Positions 21,106 to 29,724 are shown, counted from the stretch's first letter. The stretch: 64,000 nt of DNA from Methylocystis iwaonis (GCF_027925385.1 NZ_AP027142.1:3558501-3622500), one strand, 5' to 3'. Numbers and translations: made by a program. The notes: generated by a model from the sequence alone, not told the origin.

Positions 21106-21410
21106 TACCACTGGCCGTTGCGCCACTGCCCCTGGATGCGCTTGGGCGGCGCGACGGGCAGCGTCACATTGCCGCCGTTGGGGTCGTAGTCGCCGACATA
21201 GGCGCAGCCGTAGCAGCCGTAGCCGCGGCCATGGCCGCCGCCGGGGCCGTAACCGCCGTAACCGGTTCCTGGCGGCATAGGCTGGGCGGGCCCGTAGCCG
21301 CGCATCGCCCCGCCTTGAACCGGGGGAGGAACAACATGGTAATTTTGGGCCTGGACCACGCCGGGGAGGCTAAAGGCAAGCGCGAAGGCAAGGCGGGTGA
21401 GGGCGTGCAT
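21099..21410 (-). CDS. Small secreted glycine/tyrosine-rich protein
   Basis: A 103-residue exported protein: signal peptide MHALTRLAFALAFSLPGVVQA, then a low-complexity region rich in Gly, Tyr and Pro (YGGYGPGGGHGRGYGCYGCAY) with two close cysteines, and a C-terminal QGQWRNGQWYY. The start was set at the signal peptide; longer versions add a non-signal lead. No family recognised. It overlaps the mtnP stop by 7 bases tail to tail. Confidence 0.6.
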   Translation of the reverse strand: MHALTRLAFALAFSLPGVVQAQNYHVVPPPVQGGAMRGYGPAQPMPPGTGYGGYGPGGGHGRGYGCYGCAYVGDYDPNGGNVTLPVAPPKRIQGQWRNGQWYY

Positions 21411-21520
21411 GGAGCGAAATCCTTGGAGGGAACGCAGGTTGAGTGTAAAGAGCTTGGCTGCGCGCGCCAGCGCCAAATCAGCCTATGGTTGAATGTTTTC
21501 TAAAAACGCCAGGACAGCCC

Positions 21521-22048
21521 ATGTCGCTTCGCGCCGCCATCCGCACCATTCCAGACTTTCCCAAGAAAGGCATTCTCTTCCGCGACATCACCACGCTGCT
21601 CGGCGACGCCAGGGCCTTTCGCAAGGCGGTCGACGAACTGGTCCAGCCCTGGGCCGGGACGAAGATCGACAAGGTCGCGGGAATTGAAGCGCGGGGCTTT
21701 ATCCTCGGCGGCGCGGTCGCGCATCAGCTCTCGGCCGGCTTCGTGCCGATCCGCAAGAAGGGCAAGCTGCCGCATGAAACCGTCTCCATGTCCTACACGC
21801 TGGAATATGGGACCGACGAAATCGAAATGCATGTGGACGCCGTGGCGCAAGGTGAGCGTGTCATATTGGTCGACGATCTGATTGCGACCGGCGGCACGGC
21901 GGAAGGCGCGGTCCGGCTTCTGCAGAAGATGGGCGCGGAAATCGTGGCGGCCTGTTTCGTCATCGACCTCCCCGATCTCGGCGGCGCAAGCAAGATCGAA
22001 GCGCTGGGCGTCCCGGTTCGCACCCTGGTCGCCTTCGACGGGCACTGA
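21521..22048 (+). CDS. apt: Adenine phosphoribosyltransferase
   Basis: A 175-residue type I PRTase making AMP from adenine and PRPP. The PRPP-binding motif is [14 protein letters not shown], with [18 protein letters not shown] at the N-terminus and [15 protein letters not shown] in the core. ATG 21521 gives the conserved start [13 protein letters not shown]; an upstream ATG at 21485 adds 12 unconserved residues. It recycles the adenine that mtnP releases. Confidence 0.96.
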   Translation: MSLRAAIRTIPDFPKKGILFRDITTLLGDARAFRKAVDELVQPWAGTKIDKVAGIEARGFILGGAVAHQLSAGFVPIRKKGKLPHETVSMSYTLEYGTDEIEMHVDAVAQGERVILVDDLIATGGTAEGAVRLLQKMGAEIVAACFVIDLPDLGGASKIEALGVPVRTLVAFDGH

Positions 22049-22100
22049 CGCGGGCTTGCCGGACTTTCAACCGCGTCGCTAGGGTTAGACTGCTGTCTTT

Positions 22101-23594
22101 ATGAAGCTTCGTTCGACCCATCTGTTGTTTGCCGTCGTCGTCCTCGCCGCCATCGCCGCGGGGACGGGAGTGCTTTATTTTCTGCCGAACGTCGGCGAGC
22201 GGGAGGCAACGGCCTCGAGGAGCGCGCCGCGCGGCGACCCGACGCATCTTGCCGGCGGAAGCATCATGCCCCGCCTCAGACGGGCGATTGCGCCGCCGGC
22301 TGAAGCGCCGGCGGAAGCGAAACTTTCGGAGAGCCCTCCGCCCGCCCTGATCGCCGCCGCGCCGCCGCCAGCCTCCCCAGCCGCCGAGGCGCCGCCTGCG
22401 GTCGATGAGCTGCAGGCGTCCGACGTCGAAGGCGCCGTCTCCTTCCCGCCAGTCGCGCCAACGCCTCCGGCTCGGCCAGCCGATTTGCCGAGCGCGCAAG
22501 CTGGAGCGCCATTGCCGCCGATACGGCCCGCCGATCTCGCCGCCTTGCAGGCGCCGCCGGAGCCGCCAGCGGCCAGCCAGCCTGTCGCGGTCCCGCCCCA
22601 AGCTGCTCAACCCCCATCCGCCCAACCGCAAGCCGCCTCGCAGCAACCCGCGCCAGCGTCGTCCTGGTCTTTCCCGCATTGGCCGCAGGCCGCGCAGCCG
22701 ACGCCCGAGGCGCAACAGGCCAGCGCCGCCCCCGCGCCCATTTACGTCGACGCGCCGCTGCCGCCCACCCGTCCGGCCGATCTCGACAAGAATGTCGTCG
22801 CCCCCGGTAAAGCGACGACAGTCGCTTCCGCCACGCCGGAGAGTTCCCAGACGCCCGCGCCTGCCGGCGCCCAGCAGACGGCGCGGCTGGAGGAGCCCGC
22901 GTTGCGGCCAGCGCCAGACGACGCCTTCCAGGCGCCGCCGCCGAAATTCGGCATGGGCGATCCGGTCTTCGTCCGCATCTTCAAGCAGGAAGGGCAGCTC
23001 GAGTTGTGGCTGAAAAAGAACGGCCGCTATTCACTGTACCGAACCTTCCCGATCTGCAAATGGTCGGGCCGGCTGGGGCCGAAGCTCAAGGAAGCCGATT
23101 ATCAATCGCCCGAGGGCTTCTACAGCGTCTCCGCCAAGCAGCTTCACCCGCATTCCAACTACCACCGCGCCTTCAACGTCGGCTATCCCAACGCCTTCGA
23201 TCGCCAGAACGGCCGCACCGGCGGGCTCGTGATGGTGCATGGGTCGTGCAAGTCGGTCGGCTGCTTCGCCATGACCGATCAGGGCATCGAAGAAATTTAC
23301 GGCTTCGTCGAAGCGGCGCTGCGGGCGGGGCAGAAGGAAGTTCCCGTCCATATCTTTCCGTTCCGCATGACAGAAGCCAATATCGCGCGCGAAACCGGCA
23401 GCAGCGGCGGCGGCTGGCTCTCCTTCGTCGGGAGCGGCGGCAGTTATCACCAATGGGTCGATTTCTGGAAAAATCTCAAGCAAGGCTACGACAAATTCGA
23501 ACAAGCCGGCGAGCCGCCGGTGGCCTTCGCCTGCGGCGACCATTACGAGTTCGACGGCGGCTCCGCCTCCTGCCGCCGCGTCGCCGGCTGGTAG
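22101..23594 (+). CDS. L,D-transpeptidase (YafK/YkuD type) with long proline-rich linker
   Basis: A 497-residue envelope protein. A single N-terminal helix (LLFAVVVLAAIAAGTGVLYFL) anchors or exports it. Residues about 40-280 are a Pro/Ala-rich low-complexity linker with recurring P-P-x-R-P-A-D-L units. The YkuD domain follows (about 290-440) with the catalytic HGSCKSVGCFAM, the YafK form of HG-x-CxxxGC. Such enzymes cross-link peptidoglycan or remove or attach envelope proteins. The C-terminal 60 residues hold two cysteines. The linker length suggests it reaches across the periplasm to the wall. Confidence 0.85.
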   Translation: MKLRSTHLLFAVVVLAAIAAGTGVLYFLPNVGEREATASRSAPRGDPTHLAGGSIMPRLRRAIAPPAEAPAEAKLSESPPPALIAAAPPPASPAAEAPPAVDELQASDVEGAVSFPPVAPTPPARPADLPSAQAGAPLPPIRPADLAALQAPPEPPAASQPVAVPPQAAQPPSAQPQAASQQPAPASSWSFPHWPQAAQPTPEAQQASAAPAPIYVDAPLPPTRPADLDKNVVAPGKATTVASATPESSQTPAPAGAQQTARLEEPALRPAPDDAFQAPPPKFGMGDPVFVRIFKQEGQLELWLKKNGRYSLYRTFPICKWSGRLGPKLKEADYQSPEGFYSVSAKQLHPHSNYHRAFNVGYPNAFDRQNGRTGGLVMVHGSCKSVGCFAMTDQGIEEIYGFVEAALRAGQKEVPVHIFPFRMTEANIARETGSSGGGWLSFVGSGGSYHQWVDFWKNLKQGYDKFEQAGEPPVAFACGDHYEFDGGSASCRRVAGW

Positions 23595-23598
23595 GGAT

Positions 23599-23756
23599 AT
23601 TCCATTTGAATTGCTCGCATGGGGCGTGTCATTCCCGGGGGACCGTCATTGCGAGGAGCGCAGCGACGAAGCAATCCAGGAGCGTCACCGCGGCTCTGGA
23701 TTGCTTCGCTCCGCTCGCAATGACAGCGAACCACCCAAGCGGATCTCGTACGAGCC
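23599..23756. repeat. Composite palindromic repeat (family A core, copy A3)
   Basis: Left arm TATTCCATTTGAATTGCTCG with CATGGGG, a short family-B-like start (GTGTCATTCCCGGGGGACC), core 23645-23724 (GTCATTGCGAGGAGCGCAGC to CGCAATGAC), and right arm AACCACCCAAGCGGATCTCG followed by TACGAG. It lies tail to tail between the L,D-transpeptidase and the minus-strand gene at 23757. The partial B-type sequence makes it a hybrid of the two families. Confidence 0.85.
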
Positions 23757-24167
23757 TTAAAGCGAAGCGGCGAGCTTGCGCGCCGTAGCGTGCAACTCAT
23801 CGAGCGTGAGGAGCTTATCCTGCTCCGGCTCGTGAATGATCGCGCCGAATTTATCCGCAAGCGCCGCGCAGACCGCGACGGCGGCGAATTGCTCACGCGG
23901 ATCGCCGCCCCAGCGAAATTTCATGGCGACGTCGCGCCCGTCGAGCGCCGCCGAGAGCTTGTCGGAAGCCGCCTCCGCCGCGCCGAAGCGCAGGTCGAAG
24001 CCGGCGTCTTCGCCATCATAAGTGCAGGGCAGATAGCCTTTGGTCTCGAACGGCGCATAGGCGTCGTCGAGCGTCAGCTTGAAGCCCAGCTCATTGAGCG
24101 CAGACTGCAGCGCTTTGCGCGCAGGAACCTCCGCGCGGTTGAGATAGGCCGTTTGCGCGCGCGCCAT
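23757..24167 (-). CDS. Hypothetical protein, 136 aa
   Basis: A soluble protein of 136 residues (start at MARAQTAYLNRAEVPARKAL). It has an alpha-beta look: helix PARKALQSALNELGFKLTLDD, strand pair YLPCTYDGEDAGFDLRFG, and a C-terminal helix LLTLDELHATARKLAASL. No family recognised. It shares its orientation with the next two genes, but composite repeats separate it from the gene at 24341, so co-transcription is uncertain. Confidence 0.6.
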   Translation of the reverse strand: MARAQTAYLNRAEVPARKALQSALNELGFKLTLDDAYAPFETKGYLPCTYDGEDAGFDLRFGAAEAASDKLSAALDGRDVAMKFRWGGDPREQFAAVAVCAALADKFGAIIHEPEQDKLLTLDELHATARKLAASL

Positions 24168-24189
24168 TTTTGCCCTCACTTTATTGTTT

Positions 24190-24340
24190 ATTGAACGGCT
24201 CGCATGGGGTCGTGTCATTCCCGGCGGGCTGAAAGCCCGACCGGGAATCCAGAGCCAAATTAGCCGTGGCTGCTCTGGATTCCCGATCGCTCGCTTCGCG
24301 AGCGTCGGGAATGACACCGAACCAATCGAGCGGATCTCAC
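24190..24340. repeat. Composite palindromic repeat (family B core, copy B1)
   Basis: Left arm ATTGAACGGCTCGCATGGGG, core 24214-24315 (GTCATTCCCGGCGGGCTGAA through CTCTGGATTCCCGATC to GTCGGGAATGAC), right arm ACCAATCGAGCGGATCTCAC. The arms match those of the family A composites, but the core is a different palindrome. Confidence 0.85.
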
Positions 24341-24655
24341 TCACAGATCGACGAAGATGAATTTATTGGCCTTGAGCGCCGGATAGTTTTCCCGCAGCGC
24401 CTTGGCGATTTTTCCGACGAGGTTTTTGTCGCCGGCGGCCGAAGGCCCGACGAAATCGGTGCCCGCCATCCATGTTTCGAGAAAACAATGCAGCGCAGCG
24501 TCGTAGTCGACGCCGGTCGGATGCGCGGTCTTGTCGGCGAGATTCGCGACGCCATCGGCGTCGACCTCGAGGCGCCAGTCGCGGTCGTCGATCACCGAGC
24601 CGATCAACGCCGCAATATCCGCGTCCGTCCAATCTTTTTTAAGGTCCACGGCCAT
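24341..24655 (-). CDS. Hypothetical protein, 104 aa
   Basis: A 104-residue soluble protein (start MAVDLKKDWTDADIAALIGS). It is acidic and mixed alpha-beta with the segment VDYDAALHCFLETWMAGTDF and ends KANKFIFVDL. It lies 65 bases downstream of the flavin oxidase on the same strand and may be co-expressed with it. I do not recognise the family. Composition matches its neighbours. Confidence 0.55.
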   Translation of the reverse strand: MAVDLKKDWTDADIAALIGSVIDDRDWRLEVDADGVANLADKTAHPTGVDYDAALHCFLETWMAGTDFVGPSAAGDKNLVGKIAKALRENYPALKANKFIFVDL

Positions 24656-24720
24656 GAGTGTCGGTCTCCAGACAATGTTCGATTGGCCAGTGACGAAGCA
24701 CGCAGCGGGCCAAACGAGGC

Positions 24721-26316
24721 TCACGCATCGACCGGCGTGCGTTGCTTGGCGATCAGGCGGCTGTTGGCTTCGAGCGAAAACTCCCGCCACGCCGCGCCGA
24801 TGTCACGCAACGTCGCCGAGACATAATCCTTCGCCGGCTTGTGCTCCTGCGGGAAATTCGACAGGGCGCAGGATGTGCGGTTGAAGTCGATAATCGCGTC
24901 GAGCAGCGCCTGTATGAAACCGTCGAAGGCCGCCTGCACTTTCGGCGTGAGATCGGAACGTCCGCGCTCGACGGCGACGCCCGCATGGTCGAACGGCAGC
25001 TCGTCGATCATCGACAGAGCGTCGGCGAAAATCGCCTCCATGGCGCCGAGCATGGCGCGCTGCGTGAGCTGCTCGCGCTCGCCATGGGACAGCGCAAAAT
25101 TGAGCCGCTGCCGATAGGCGGCGAAGGCCGGCGCGCGCCGCGACGCCACCCATTCGTGGAACAGTTCGAGGCAACGCGCGTTGCGCTCGGCGGGCGATCC
25201 CGCGACATCCTCCATCGTCATGGGCGTCTCCTGTTGCGGCAAGATGTGCCGGGCGATTCGTGCGGCGGCGTTGATCGCGCCCTCGACATAGCCGCCGCCC
25301 TCCCGCGCCGTTTCCGAGCTTCCGAAAAAGAGTTTGCCGTTCCAGAGCGGCTGGCTGAAGGCGCGCGCGCCGTAGTCGGGATGGGCGCCGCCTGCGGCGC
25401 GATCGGCCTGCGTGCAGGTGAAATTCTCTGTCGCCCAATCCTGTAAGTGCAATTCGCCCGCGTCGAGCGAGGGGCCGAAGAGCTGGGCGAACTGGCTTTT
25501 GGCGAGCGTCGCCAGACCGCTGCGGAAAGCGGCCCGCGAGTCGGGCGGAAGGGCGAAGAAACCGCCGAGCGCGCCGCGTTCGGCCCCGGCGTCGCAGGCG
25601 TCGAAGATTTCGCCCAACACAGCCTGATCGTGAACCACGAAGGCGTTGCCGGAATGACCGAAGGCCCGCCAGATCGGCGGATCGGCGAGCCCGACGACCG
25701 CCTTGGCGCTCGCCGCCATCCATGTCGGCGTGTCGCGCATGGCCGCCGATACAAAATCGGGCAGCGTCGGCGCGAAAGCGACGTCGCGATCGAGCAGGCG
25801 CGGCGGAACGGCGAGGACAAGCTGACGGGCGACGATCTTGATTTCGCCCTCTCCCGTCTCGAAGCAAAGTTCCACGGCTTCGCCACAGTCGCGTACCGCG
25901 CGAAGGACATGGCCGAGATGGAGAGTCTGCGGATCGAGATCGGCGGCGAGCGCCGCGACGAGCGCGGCCATGCCGCCCTTCAGCCGTTGCGCGCCGCCGT
26001 GAAGGCCCGGCGCCGACTGCACGGCCGGCGCTTTCTCGGGATCGGTCATCAGCAACGCTGTGCCGGGATCGTGCTGGTCGAAAGGCTCCAGCCCCAATTC
26101 GCCGACGAGGCGGGTTATGGCGCCTTGAGTCTGCGGCCAGAACCAGGTGGGTCCGAGATCGAGACGCAGGCCGCTTGTCGGGTTCTCGACAGTCAGAACG
26201 CGCCCGCCAAGCCGATCGCGCGCCTCGAACAGCGCATAGGAAACGCCTTTCGCGGCAAGGCTGCGCGCCAGCGCGAGACCGCAGATTCCGCCACCGACAA
26301 TTGCGACATCCAGCAT
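24721..26316 (-). CDS. FAD-dependent flavin amine oxidase family protein
   Basis: A 531-residue protein with the N-terminal FAD-binding fold VAIVGGGICGLALARSLAAKG (residues 4-24) and the RDRLGGRV second motif. The middle resembles monoamine-oxidase-type substrate domains, ending in the FAD-contact segment FFGSSETAREGGGYVEGAI. After that, about 145 residues form an extra helical C-terminal region (EDVAGSPAERNARCLELFHEW onward) outside the usual fold. The substrate is unknown. The start was placed at MLDVAIVGGG because longer forms read into the family E repeat. Confidence 0.85.
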   Translation of the reverse strand: MLDVAIVGGGICGLALARSLAAKGVSYALFEARDRLGGRVLTVENPTSGLRLDLGPTWFWPQTQGAITRLVGELGLEPFDQHDPGTALLMTDPEKAPAVQSAPGLHGGAQRLKGGMAALVAALAADLDPQTLHLGHVLRAVRDCGEAVELCFETGEGEIKIVARQLVLAVPPRLLDRDVAFAPTLPDFVSAAMRDTPTWMAASAKAVVGLADPPIWRAFGHSGNAFVVHDQAVLGEIFDACDAGAERGALGGFFALPPDSRAAFRSGLATLAKSQFAQLFGPSLDAGELHLQDWATENFTCTQADRAAGGAHPDYGARAFSQPLWNGKLFFGSSETAREGGGYVEGAINAAARIARHILPQQETPMTMEDVAGSPAERNARCLELFHEWVASRRAPAFAAYRQRLNFALSHGEREQLTQRAMLGAMEAIFADALSMIDELPFDHAGVAVERGRSDLTPKVQAAFDGFIQALLDAIIDFNRTSCALSNFPQEHKPAKDYVSATLRDIGAAWREFSLEANSRLIAKQRTPVDA

Positions 26317-26368
26317 GGGGCGCGTTCCTTTGGGAGATGCGGGAGCAAGGGGTGTGCCGGGGCATGAG

Positions 26369-26464
26369 CCCCCTCCCCAACCCTCCCCCGCTTCGCGGGA
26401 GAGGGAGCAGATAGTGGCCTTCATCATGCGCGCCGATCGCGAGCGTTCCCTCTCCCGCTTGCGG
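26369..26464. repeat. Family E palindromic repeat, copy E1, left part (split by IS)
   Basis: CCCCTCCCCAACCCTCCCCC, then the hairpin CCCGCTTCGCGGG, GAGAGGGAGCAG, GTGGCCTTC, and GATCGCGAGCGTTCCCTCTC up to CGCTTGCGG. The sequence resumes beyond the IS at 27755. The rejoined element is about 115 bp and consists of two hairpins with G/C-rich arms. Confidence 0.85.
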
Positions 26465-27754
26465 CAGGGCTGTCCGGGGAAATCATAGGGCCGCGAGCTG
26501 GAGCTGCAGACTAGAGAAGTCTCGGCCGGGCTTGGGCCTGATTGGCGGCTTGTCGATAAGCGCGATCGGCCGGCGGTCGAAGAGGAAGCGGCCGACGAGC
26601 TCGGCGAAACGCAGTGCCGCCATGTCGATCTTGTGGACGCAGGCGGCGATGCGCAGCAGGGTGAAGGCGATCATCGCGGCGAAGAGCTGCAGGCGCACGG
26701 CGTTTTCGGCCTCGCCGATGAAGCTCTTGATGTTGAGATGCTGCTTGATCCAACGGAACAGCAGCTCGATTGCCCAGCGGCCCTTGTAGAGCGCGGCGAT
26801 TTCCGCGGCCGGGCGGCGCATGTCGTTGACGATGAGGACGATGCGGCCTTTGGCCTCGTCTCTTTCCACGGTGATGCGCCGCAGCGGCATGGGCAGCTTG
26901 GAATCGCCTTTGCTGGCCAGCGCCACCTCCTCGTCGGCGATCACGGCGAAGCCGTCGCCCCGCGCGCTTTCGGGGTCGAGCGGGCGGGCGGCGATCGCCC
27001 GGAAGCGGGCGTTCGCCTTCGGCCGGGTGACGAAGAAAGCGCCTTGCGCGGCGATCTCGGTCCACCAGCGATAGTCGCAATAGCCTTTGTCGAAGACATA
27101 AGCGGCGCCCGGCTCGATATCGGTTTTCTTGCCGATCTCTATGTCGTTCACATTGGCGGGCGTGACTTCCGCGCGAAGGGGCCGATTGGCGCGCGGGTCA
27201 TGGACCACGTGCATTTTGAGGCCGTGAGTGCGGCCGTTGGAGCGGGCGTAATCGAGGAATTTGCTCAAAGGGATGGGCGTCGAATCGATGAGGCGGATCA
27301 TGTCCGCGCCCTCCCGGCGCGTATGACGGTCGAGCGCGCCGGAGAGCATGGCGAAGAGATCGGCGAAGACGGCGACGGGCCGGCGGGCGTTGGCGTCGGA
27401 AAGGGTCGTGCGCGCGAGCCGCCGCGTCCCGAGGTGATAATGCGCGCGCGCGTCGGCGTTGAAGGCGGGAACGAGGGCGCGCAGGCTGGAAACCCCGGCA
27501 AGCTGGGCGTAGATGAGCGCGACGAGGTGATCCCAGCTCTTGAAGGATTTGTCGTAGGCGTCGCCGCCATGCCGCTCGACGATCTGCTTGAAGGCGCGCC
27601 GATCGACCGGCTTGAGCAGTTGGGCGAATACAGTAGAGTGCACGGGCATGTCCGGTCCTTTTTTCCAGTCTCGACAACCGGAAAATACCCGACAACCGTC
27701 GGGAAAACCGGGCATGCGCCCGCGACCTTTCGACTCATTCCCCGGACAGCCCTG
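26465..27754 (-). mobile_element. Complete IS4-family insertion sequence, 1290 bp
   Basis: Terminal inverted repeats begin CAGGGCTGTCCGGGGAA at 26465 and end with the complement at 27754 (17 bp perfect). A 9-bp direct repeat, CGCTTGCGG, lies on both sides (26456-26464 and 27755-27763), which is the target duplication. One transposase fills the element. Perfect ends, an intact gene and an exact duplication indicate a recent insertion. The target is the loop of the right hairpin of a family E repeat. Confidence 0.93.
26483..27649 (-). CDS. IS4-family transposase
   Basis: A 388-residue DDE transposase. The start MPVHSTVFAQLLKPVDRRAF and a short N-terminal DNA-binding region precede the catalytic domain: first Asp in LIDSTPIPLSK, second in VFDKGYCDYRW, and the Glu in YKGRWAIELLFRWIKQHL, which is the Y-x2-R-x3-E-x6-K signature of IS4 relatives. 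The gene runs almost from end to end of the element. No frameshift or stop is present, so it is probably active. Confidence 0.93.
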   Translation of the reverse strand: MPVHSTVFAQLLKPVDRRAFKQIVERHGGDAYDKSFKSWDHLVALIYAQLAGVSSLRALVPAFNADARAHYHLGTRRLARTTLSDANARRPVAVFADLFAMLSGALDRHTRREGADMIRLIDSTPIPLSKFLDYARSNGRTHGLKMHVVHDPRANRPLRAEVTPANVNDIEIGKKTDIEPGAAYVFDKGYCDYRWWTEIAAQGAFFVTRPKANARFRAIAARPLDPESARGDGFAVIADEEVALASKGDSKLPMPLRRITVERDEAKGRIVLIVNDMRRPAAEIAALYKGRWAIELLFRWIKQHLNIKSFIGEAENAVRLQLFAAMIAFTLLRIAACVHKIDMAALRFAELVGRFLFDRRPIALIDKPPIRPKPGRDFSSLQLQLAAL

Positions 27755-27783
27755 CGCTTGCGGGGGAGGGACAGGGAGGGGGC
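27755..27783. repeat. Family E repeat, copy E1, right part
   Basis: CGCTTGCGGGGGAGGGACAG followed by GGAGGGGG completes the element interrupted at 26464. The first nine bases are the target duplication of the IS. Confidence 0.8.
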
Positions 27784-28350
27784 GACGCAGCGACAAGAAG
27801 CGATCCAAGCTTATCGGAAACCCAGCGCCAAAATCCCCGCCGCCGATTCCCGACGCAGGGCGATACAGGAAGCCGGGACGTCCCGGCCCCGTTCGGCCGG
27901 TAGCGTGAATAGAAATGCGCGTCGGAACCAAGGCGTCCCGGCTGCGGTCTTTTTCCGCGACGCACCTTTCCAGCCGGGGTTCACGTCATCCTGTGACGTT
28001 TCGCCCGCCCGGCGCCGCCCTCAGGCGAGGGCCGCTTCTTTCCCGGAGGCGCAAAACCTCCGGGCGCGTCGCAAGGGTTTTGACTACGCCGCCGTCGGCC
28101 GAGGGTGTTTTCCCGTTTCGGTAGTCGTCCCCAGCGTGCGGCCACAACTGCTATGCCCAGCCTTTTCGCGGAAACATCCGCCCTCCACGCATCGGGAGGA
28201 AGCCCGGCAAGCGGCGCAAAACCCACACAAGGCGAGGGTCGCCGCCTTGCGTTTAACCGGCCCCGCCGGCGCCGCCGACCCGACGGCGCCCCTGCAAGAT
28301 GGCGAAGCGGAGGAAGCATAAGGCAGGTTTTGGGGGTGGGGATAAAATAA
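27784..28350. other. Gene-free GC-rich block of about 570 bp with hairpins
   Basis: No reading frame here has a credible start, ribosome site or recognisable protein. The block includes a perfect hairpin CCCGGAGG-N7-CCTCCGGG at 28042-28064 and a palindromic GGCGCC-rich stretch near 28265-28300. Several frames are open only because stops are rare at this GC content. It is not similar to repeat families A to F. It might be an untranslated RNA, a decayed mobile fragment, or the remains of a gene disrupted near the IS. Confidence 0.4.
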
Positions 28351-28977
28351 CTAAGCGGCGTCGCGAACAGCGGCGATTGCCTGTGCTTCCGCCGATTCAA
28401 TCGCCGAGGCCGCCGCATCGGGGCCGAGCGAAAGACCTTCGGCGCGCACGAAGGAGATGTCCGTCAGTCCGAGGAGTCCCAGCACGGCTTCGAGATAGGT
28501 CTCTTGATAATCCCACGCCCTTCTCGGGCCCTCGGTGAAAACGCCGCCCCGCGCCGAAACGACGATGACTTTCTTGCCGGCGGGCGCCAGGCCGACTGGC
28601 CCCGCCTCCGTGTAACGGAAGGTGCGCCCGGCGCGCACGATATGATCGATCCAGGCTTTCAGCGCCGACGGAATCCCGAGATTATACATGGGCGCGCCGA
28701 TGACGATGGCGTCCGCGCCCAGGAATTCATCGACCGCAAGATCGGAGAGCTGGACAGCTTGCGACAGCGCCGCATCGCGCTCTTCGGGAGCGGTGAAAAA
28801 CCCGCCGATGGTCGAGGCGGTCAGATGCGGCAAGGGGTTTTTCGACAGATCGCGCTCGATCACCTTGGCGCCCGGCCGCTTGGCCACGAGCTCCGCAACG
28901 ACTTTCGCGGTCAGCTTGCGCGAAACGGAACCTTCTCCCAAGGGGCTGCTGTCGACCCGTAGAATCATAAATGACAT
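28351..28977 (-). CDS. azoR: FMN-dependent NADH-azoreductase
   Basis: A 208-residue flavodoxin-fold quinone/azo reductase. The N-terminus ILRVDSSPLGEGSVSRKL binds the FMN phosphate; GAPMYNLGIPSALKAWIDHIVRAGRTFRY and VVSARGGVF are hallmark AzoR segments. It would reduce quinones and azo compounds using NADH and protect against electrophiles. It is divergent from an HxlR-type regulator across a 205-bp gap, the usual arrangement for a regulated quinone reductase. ATG 28968 is an alternative start. Confidence 0.92.
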   Translation of the reverse strand: MSFMILRVDSSPLGEGSVSRKLTAKVVAELVAKRPGAKVIERDLSKNPLPHLTASTIGGFFTAPEERDAALSQAVQLSDLAVDEFLGADAIVIGAPMYNLGIPSALKAWIDHIVRAGRTFRYTEAGPVGLAPAGKKVIVVSARGGVFTEGPRRAWDYQETYLEAVLGLLGLTDISFVRAEGLSLGPDAAASAIESAEAQAIAAVRDAA

Positions 28978-29061
28978 CGCCGTCTCCTATGGTTACGAAA
29001 ACATACTGTGATGATAATCAGGAACTAGGTTTAAAAAAAGATGGAACATTCAAGTTAGAGA

Positions 29062-29077
29062 GTTACATGGAAGTAAC
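29062..29077 (+). promoter_or_regulatory. Possible operator between azoR and the HxlR regulator
   Basis: GTTAC-N6-GTAAC is a 5+5 inverted repeat in the unusually AT-rich divergent region 28985-29085, which contains AAAAAAAG and TTTAAA tracts. A second GGTTAC lies at 28991-28996. HxlR/YodB-type repressors bind short dyads in such gaps, so autoregulation and azoR control from here are plausible but not shown. Confidence 0.35.
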
Positions 29078-29182
29078 CCATGCCGGGTCTTGGGCGCGCG
29101 ATGGTCTCGACCGCGAGCCAAATGGCTCTTTTGACGTTTCTTTTTGTGTCATAGGATCGCTCGGATAACGCGGGGATGCGCC

Positions 29183-29575
29183 TTGAAGTCTCGAAAAAAC
29201 GCCTGTCAGATCGACTTTATTTCCCATCGCGAGGCGTGCCCTTTCGTGCGCGACGTGCTGAACCGCGTCGGCGACAAATGGAGCGTGCTGGTCATTATGC
29301 TGCTGGGCGACGGCACGAAGCGATTCAGCGAGTTGAAGCGGCTGATCGACGGCGTCTCGCAGAGGATGCTGACGCTCACATTGCGCGGGCTCGAACGCGA
29401 CGGGCTGGTCTTTCGCAAGGTTTTTCCGACCGTCCCGCCGCGAGTCGAATATACACTCACGCCGCTCGGCAAGACGCTTCTCAAGACCGTCTCATCGCTG
29501 GCGATTTGGGGGATCGACAACCGCGAGGAGATCGAGCGCGCCCGCGACGAGTTCGATAATCGGGAGGGTTTTTGA
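29183..29575 (+). CDS. HxlR-family transcriptional regulator
   Basis: A 130-residue winged-helix regulator. [46 protein letters not shown] is the HxlR core, with a cysteine near residue 16 where redox-sensing relatives have theirs. The wing follows in [29 protein letters not shown] at 29183 is tentative; TTG 29144 is an alternative. Its divergence from azoR suggests that it represses the reductase until a quinone or diamide-type stress modifies the cysteine; this is inference. Confidence 0.85.
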   Translation: MKSRKNACQIDFISHREACPFVRDVLNRVGDKWSVLVIMLLGDGTKRFSELKRLIDGVSQRMLTLTLRGLERDGLVFRKVFPTVPPRVEYTLTPLGKTLLKTVSSLAIWGIDNREEIERARDEFDNREGF

Positions 29576-29590
29576 GGAGCGGGGCGCGGA

Positions 29591-29724
29591 TCAAACCCCG
29601 AGGCGGCCTCGTTTTTCGAGACGCGAGCTTCGCTCGCTCCTCAGGATGAGACCTAAGTGTTTGATGCAGAAGCCCCTCATGCTGAGGAGGCTGCGCAGCA
29701 GCCGTCTCGAAGCACGAGGGGCGT
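29591..29724 (-). repeat. Family D palindromic repeat, copy D1
   Basis: On the minus strand it reads ACGCCCCTCGTGCTTCGAGA, CTCCTCAGCATGAGGGGCTT, CATCCTGAGGAGCGAGCG and AAGCTCGCGTCTCGAA, ending in CGAGGCCGCCTCG. The second copy is at 61871-62013. Each copy lies directly after a coding gene in the same relative orientation (here after the minus-strand gene whose stop is at 29724). Confidence 0.8.

Noticed and set aside
24190-24340. Composite repeats as transcription terminators
   Set aside because: The stems are long and imperfect and lack T-tracts; real terminators with T-runs exist separately at 10594, 37541 and 62021.
27784-28350. Coding gene in the block between the IS and azoR
   Set aside because: The open frames on both strands lack a credible start and ribosome site, run through the hairpins, and give low-complexity Arg/Pro/Gly-rich products.
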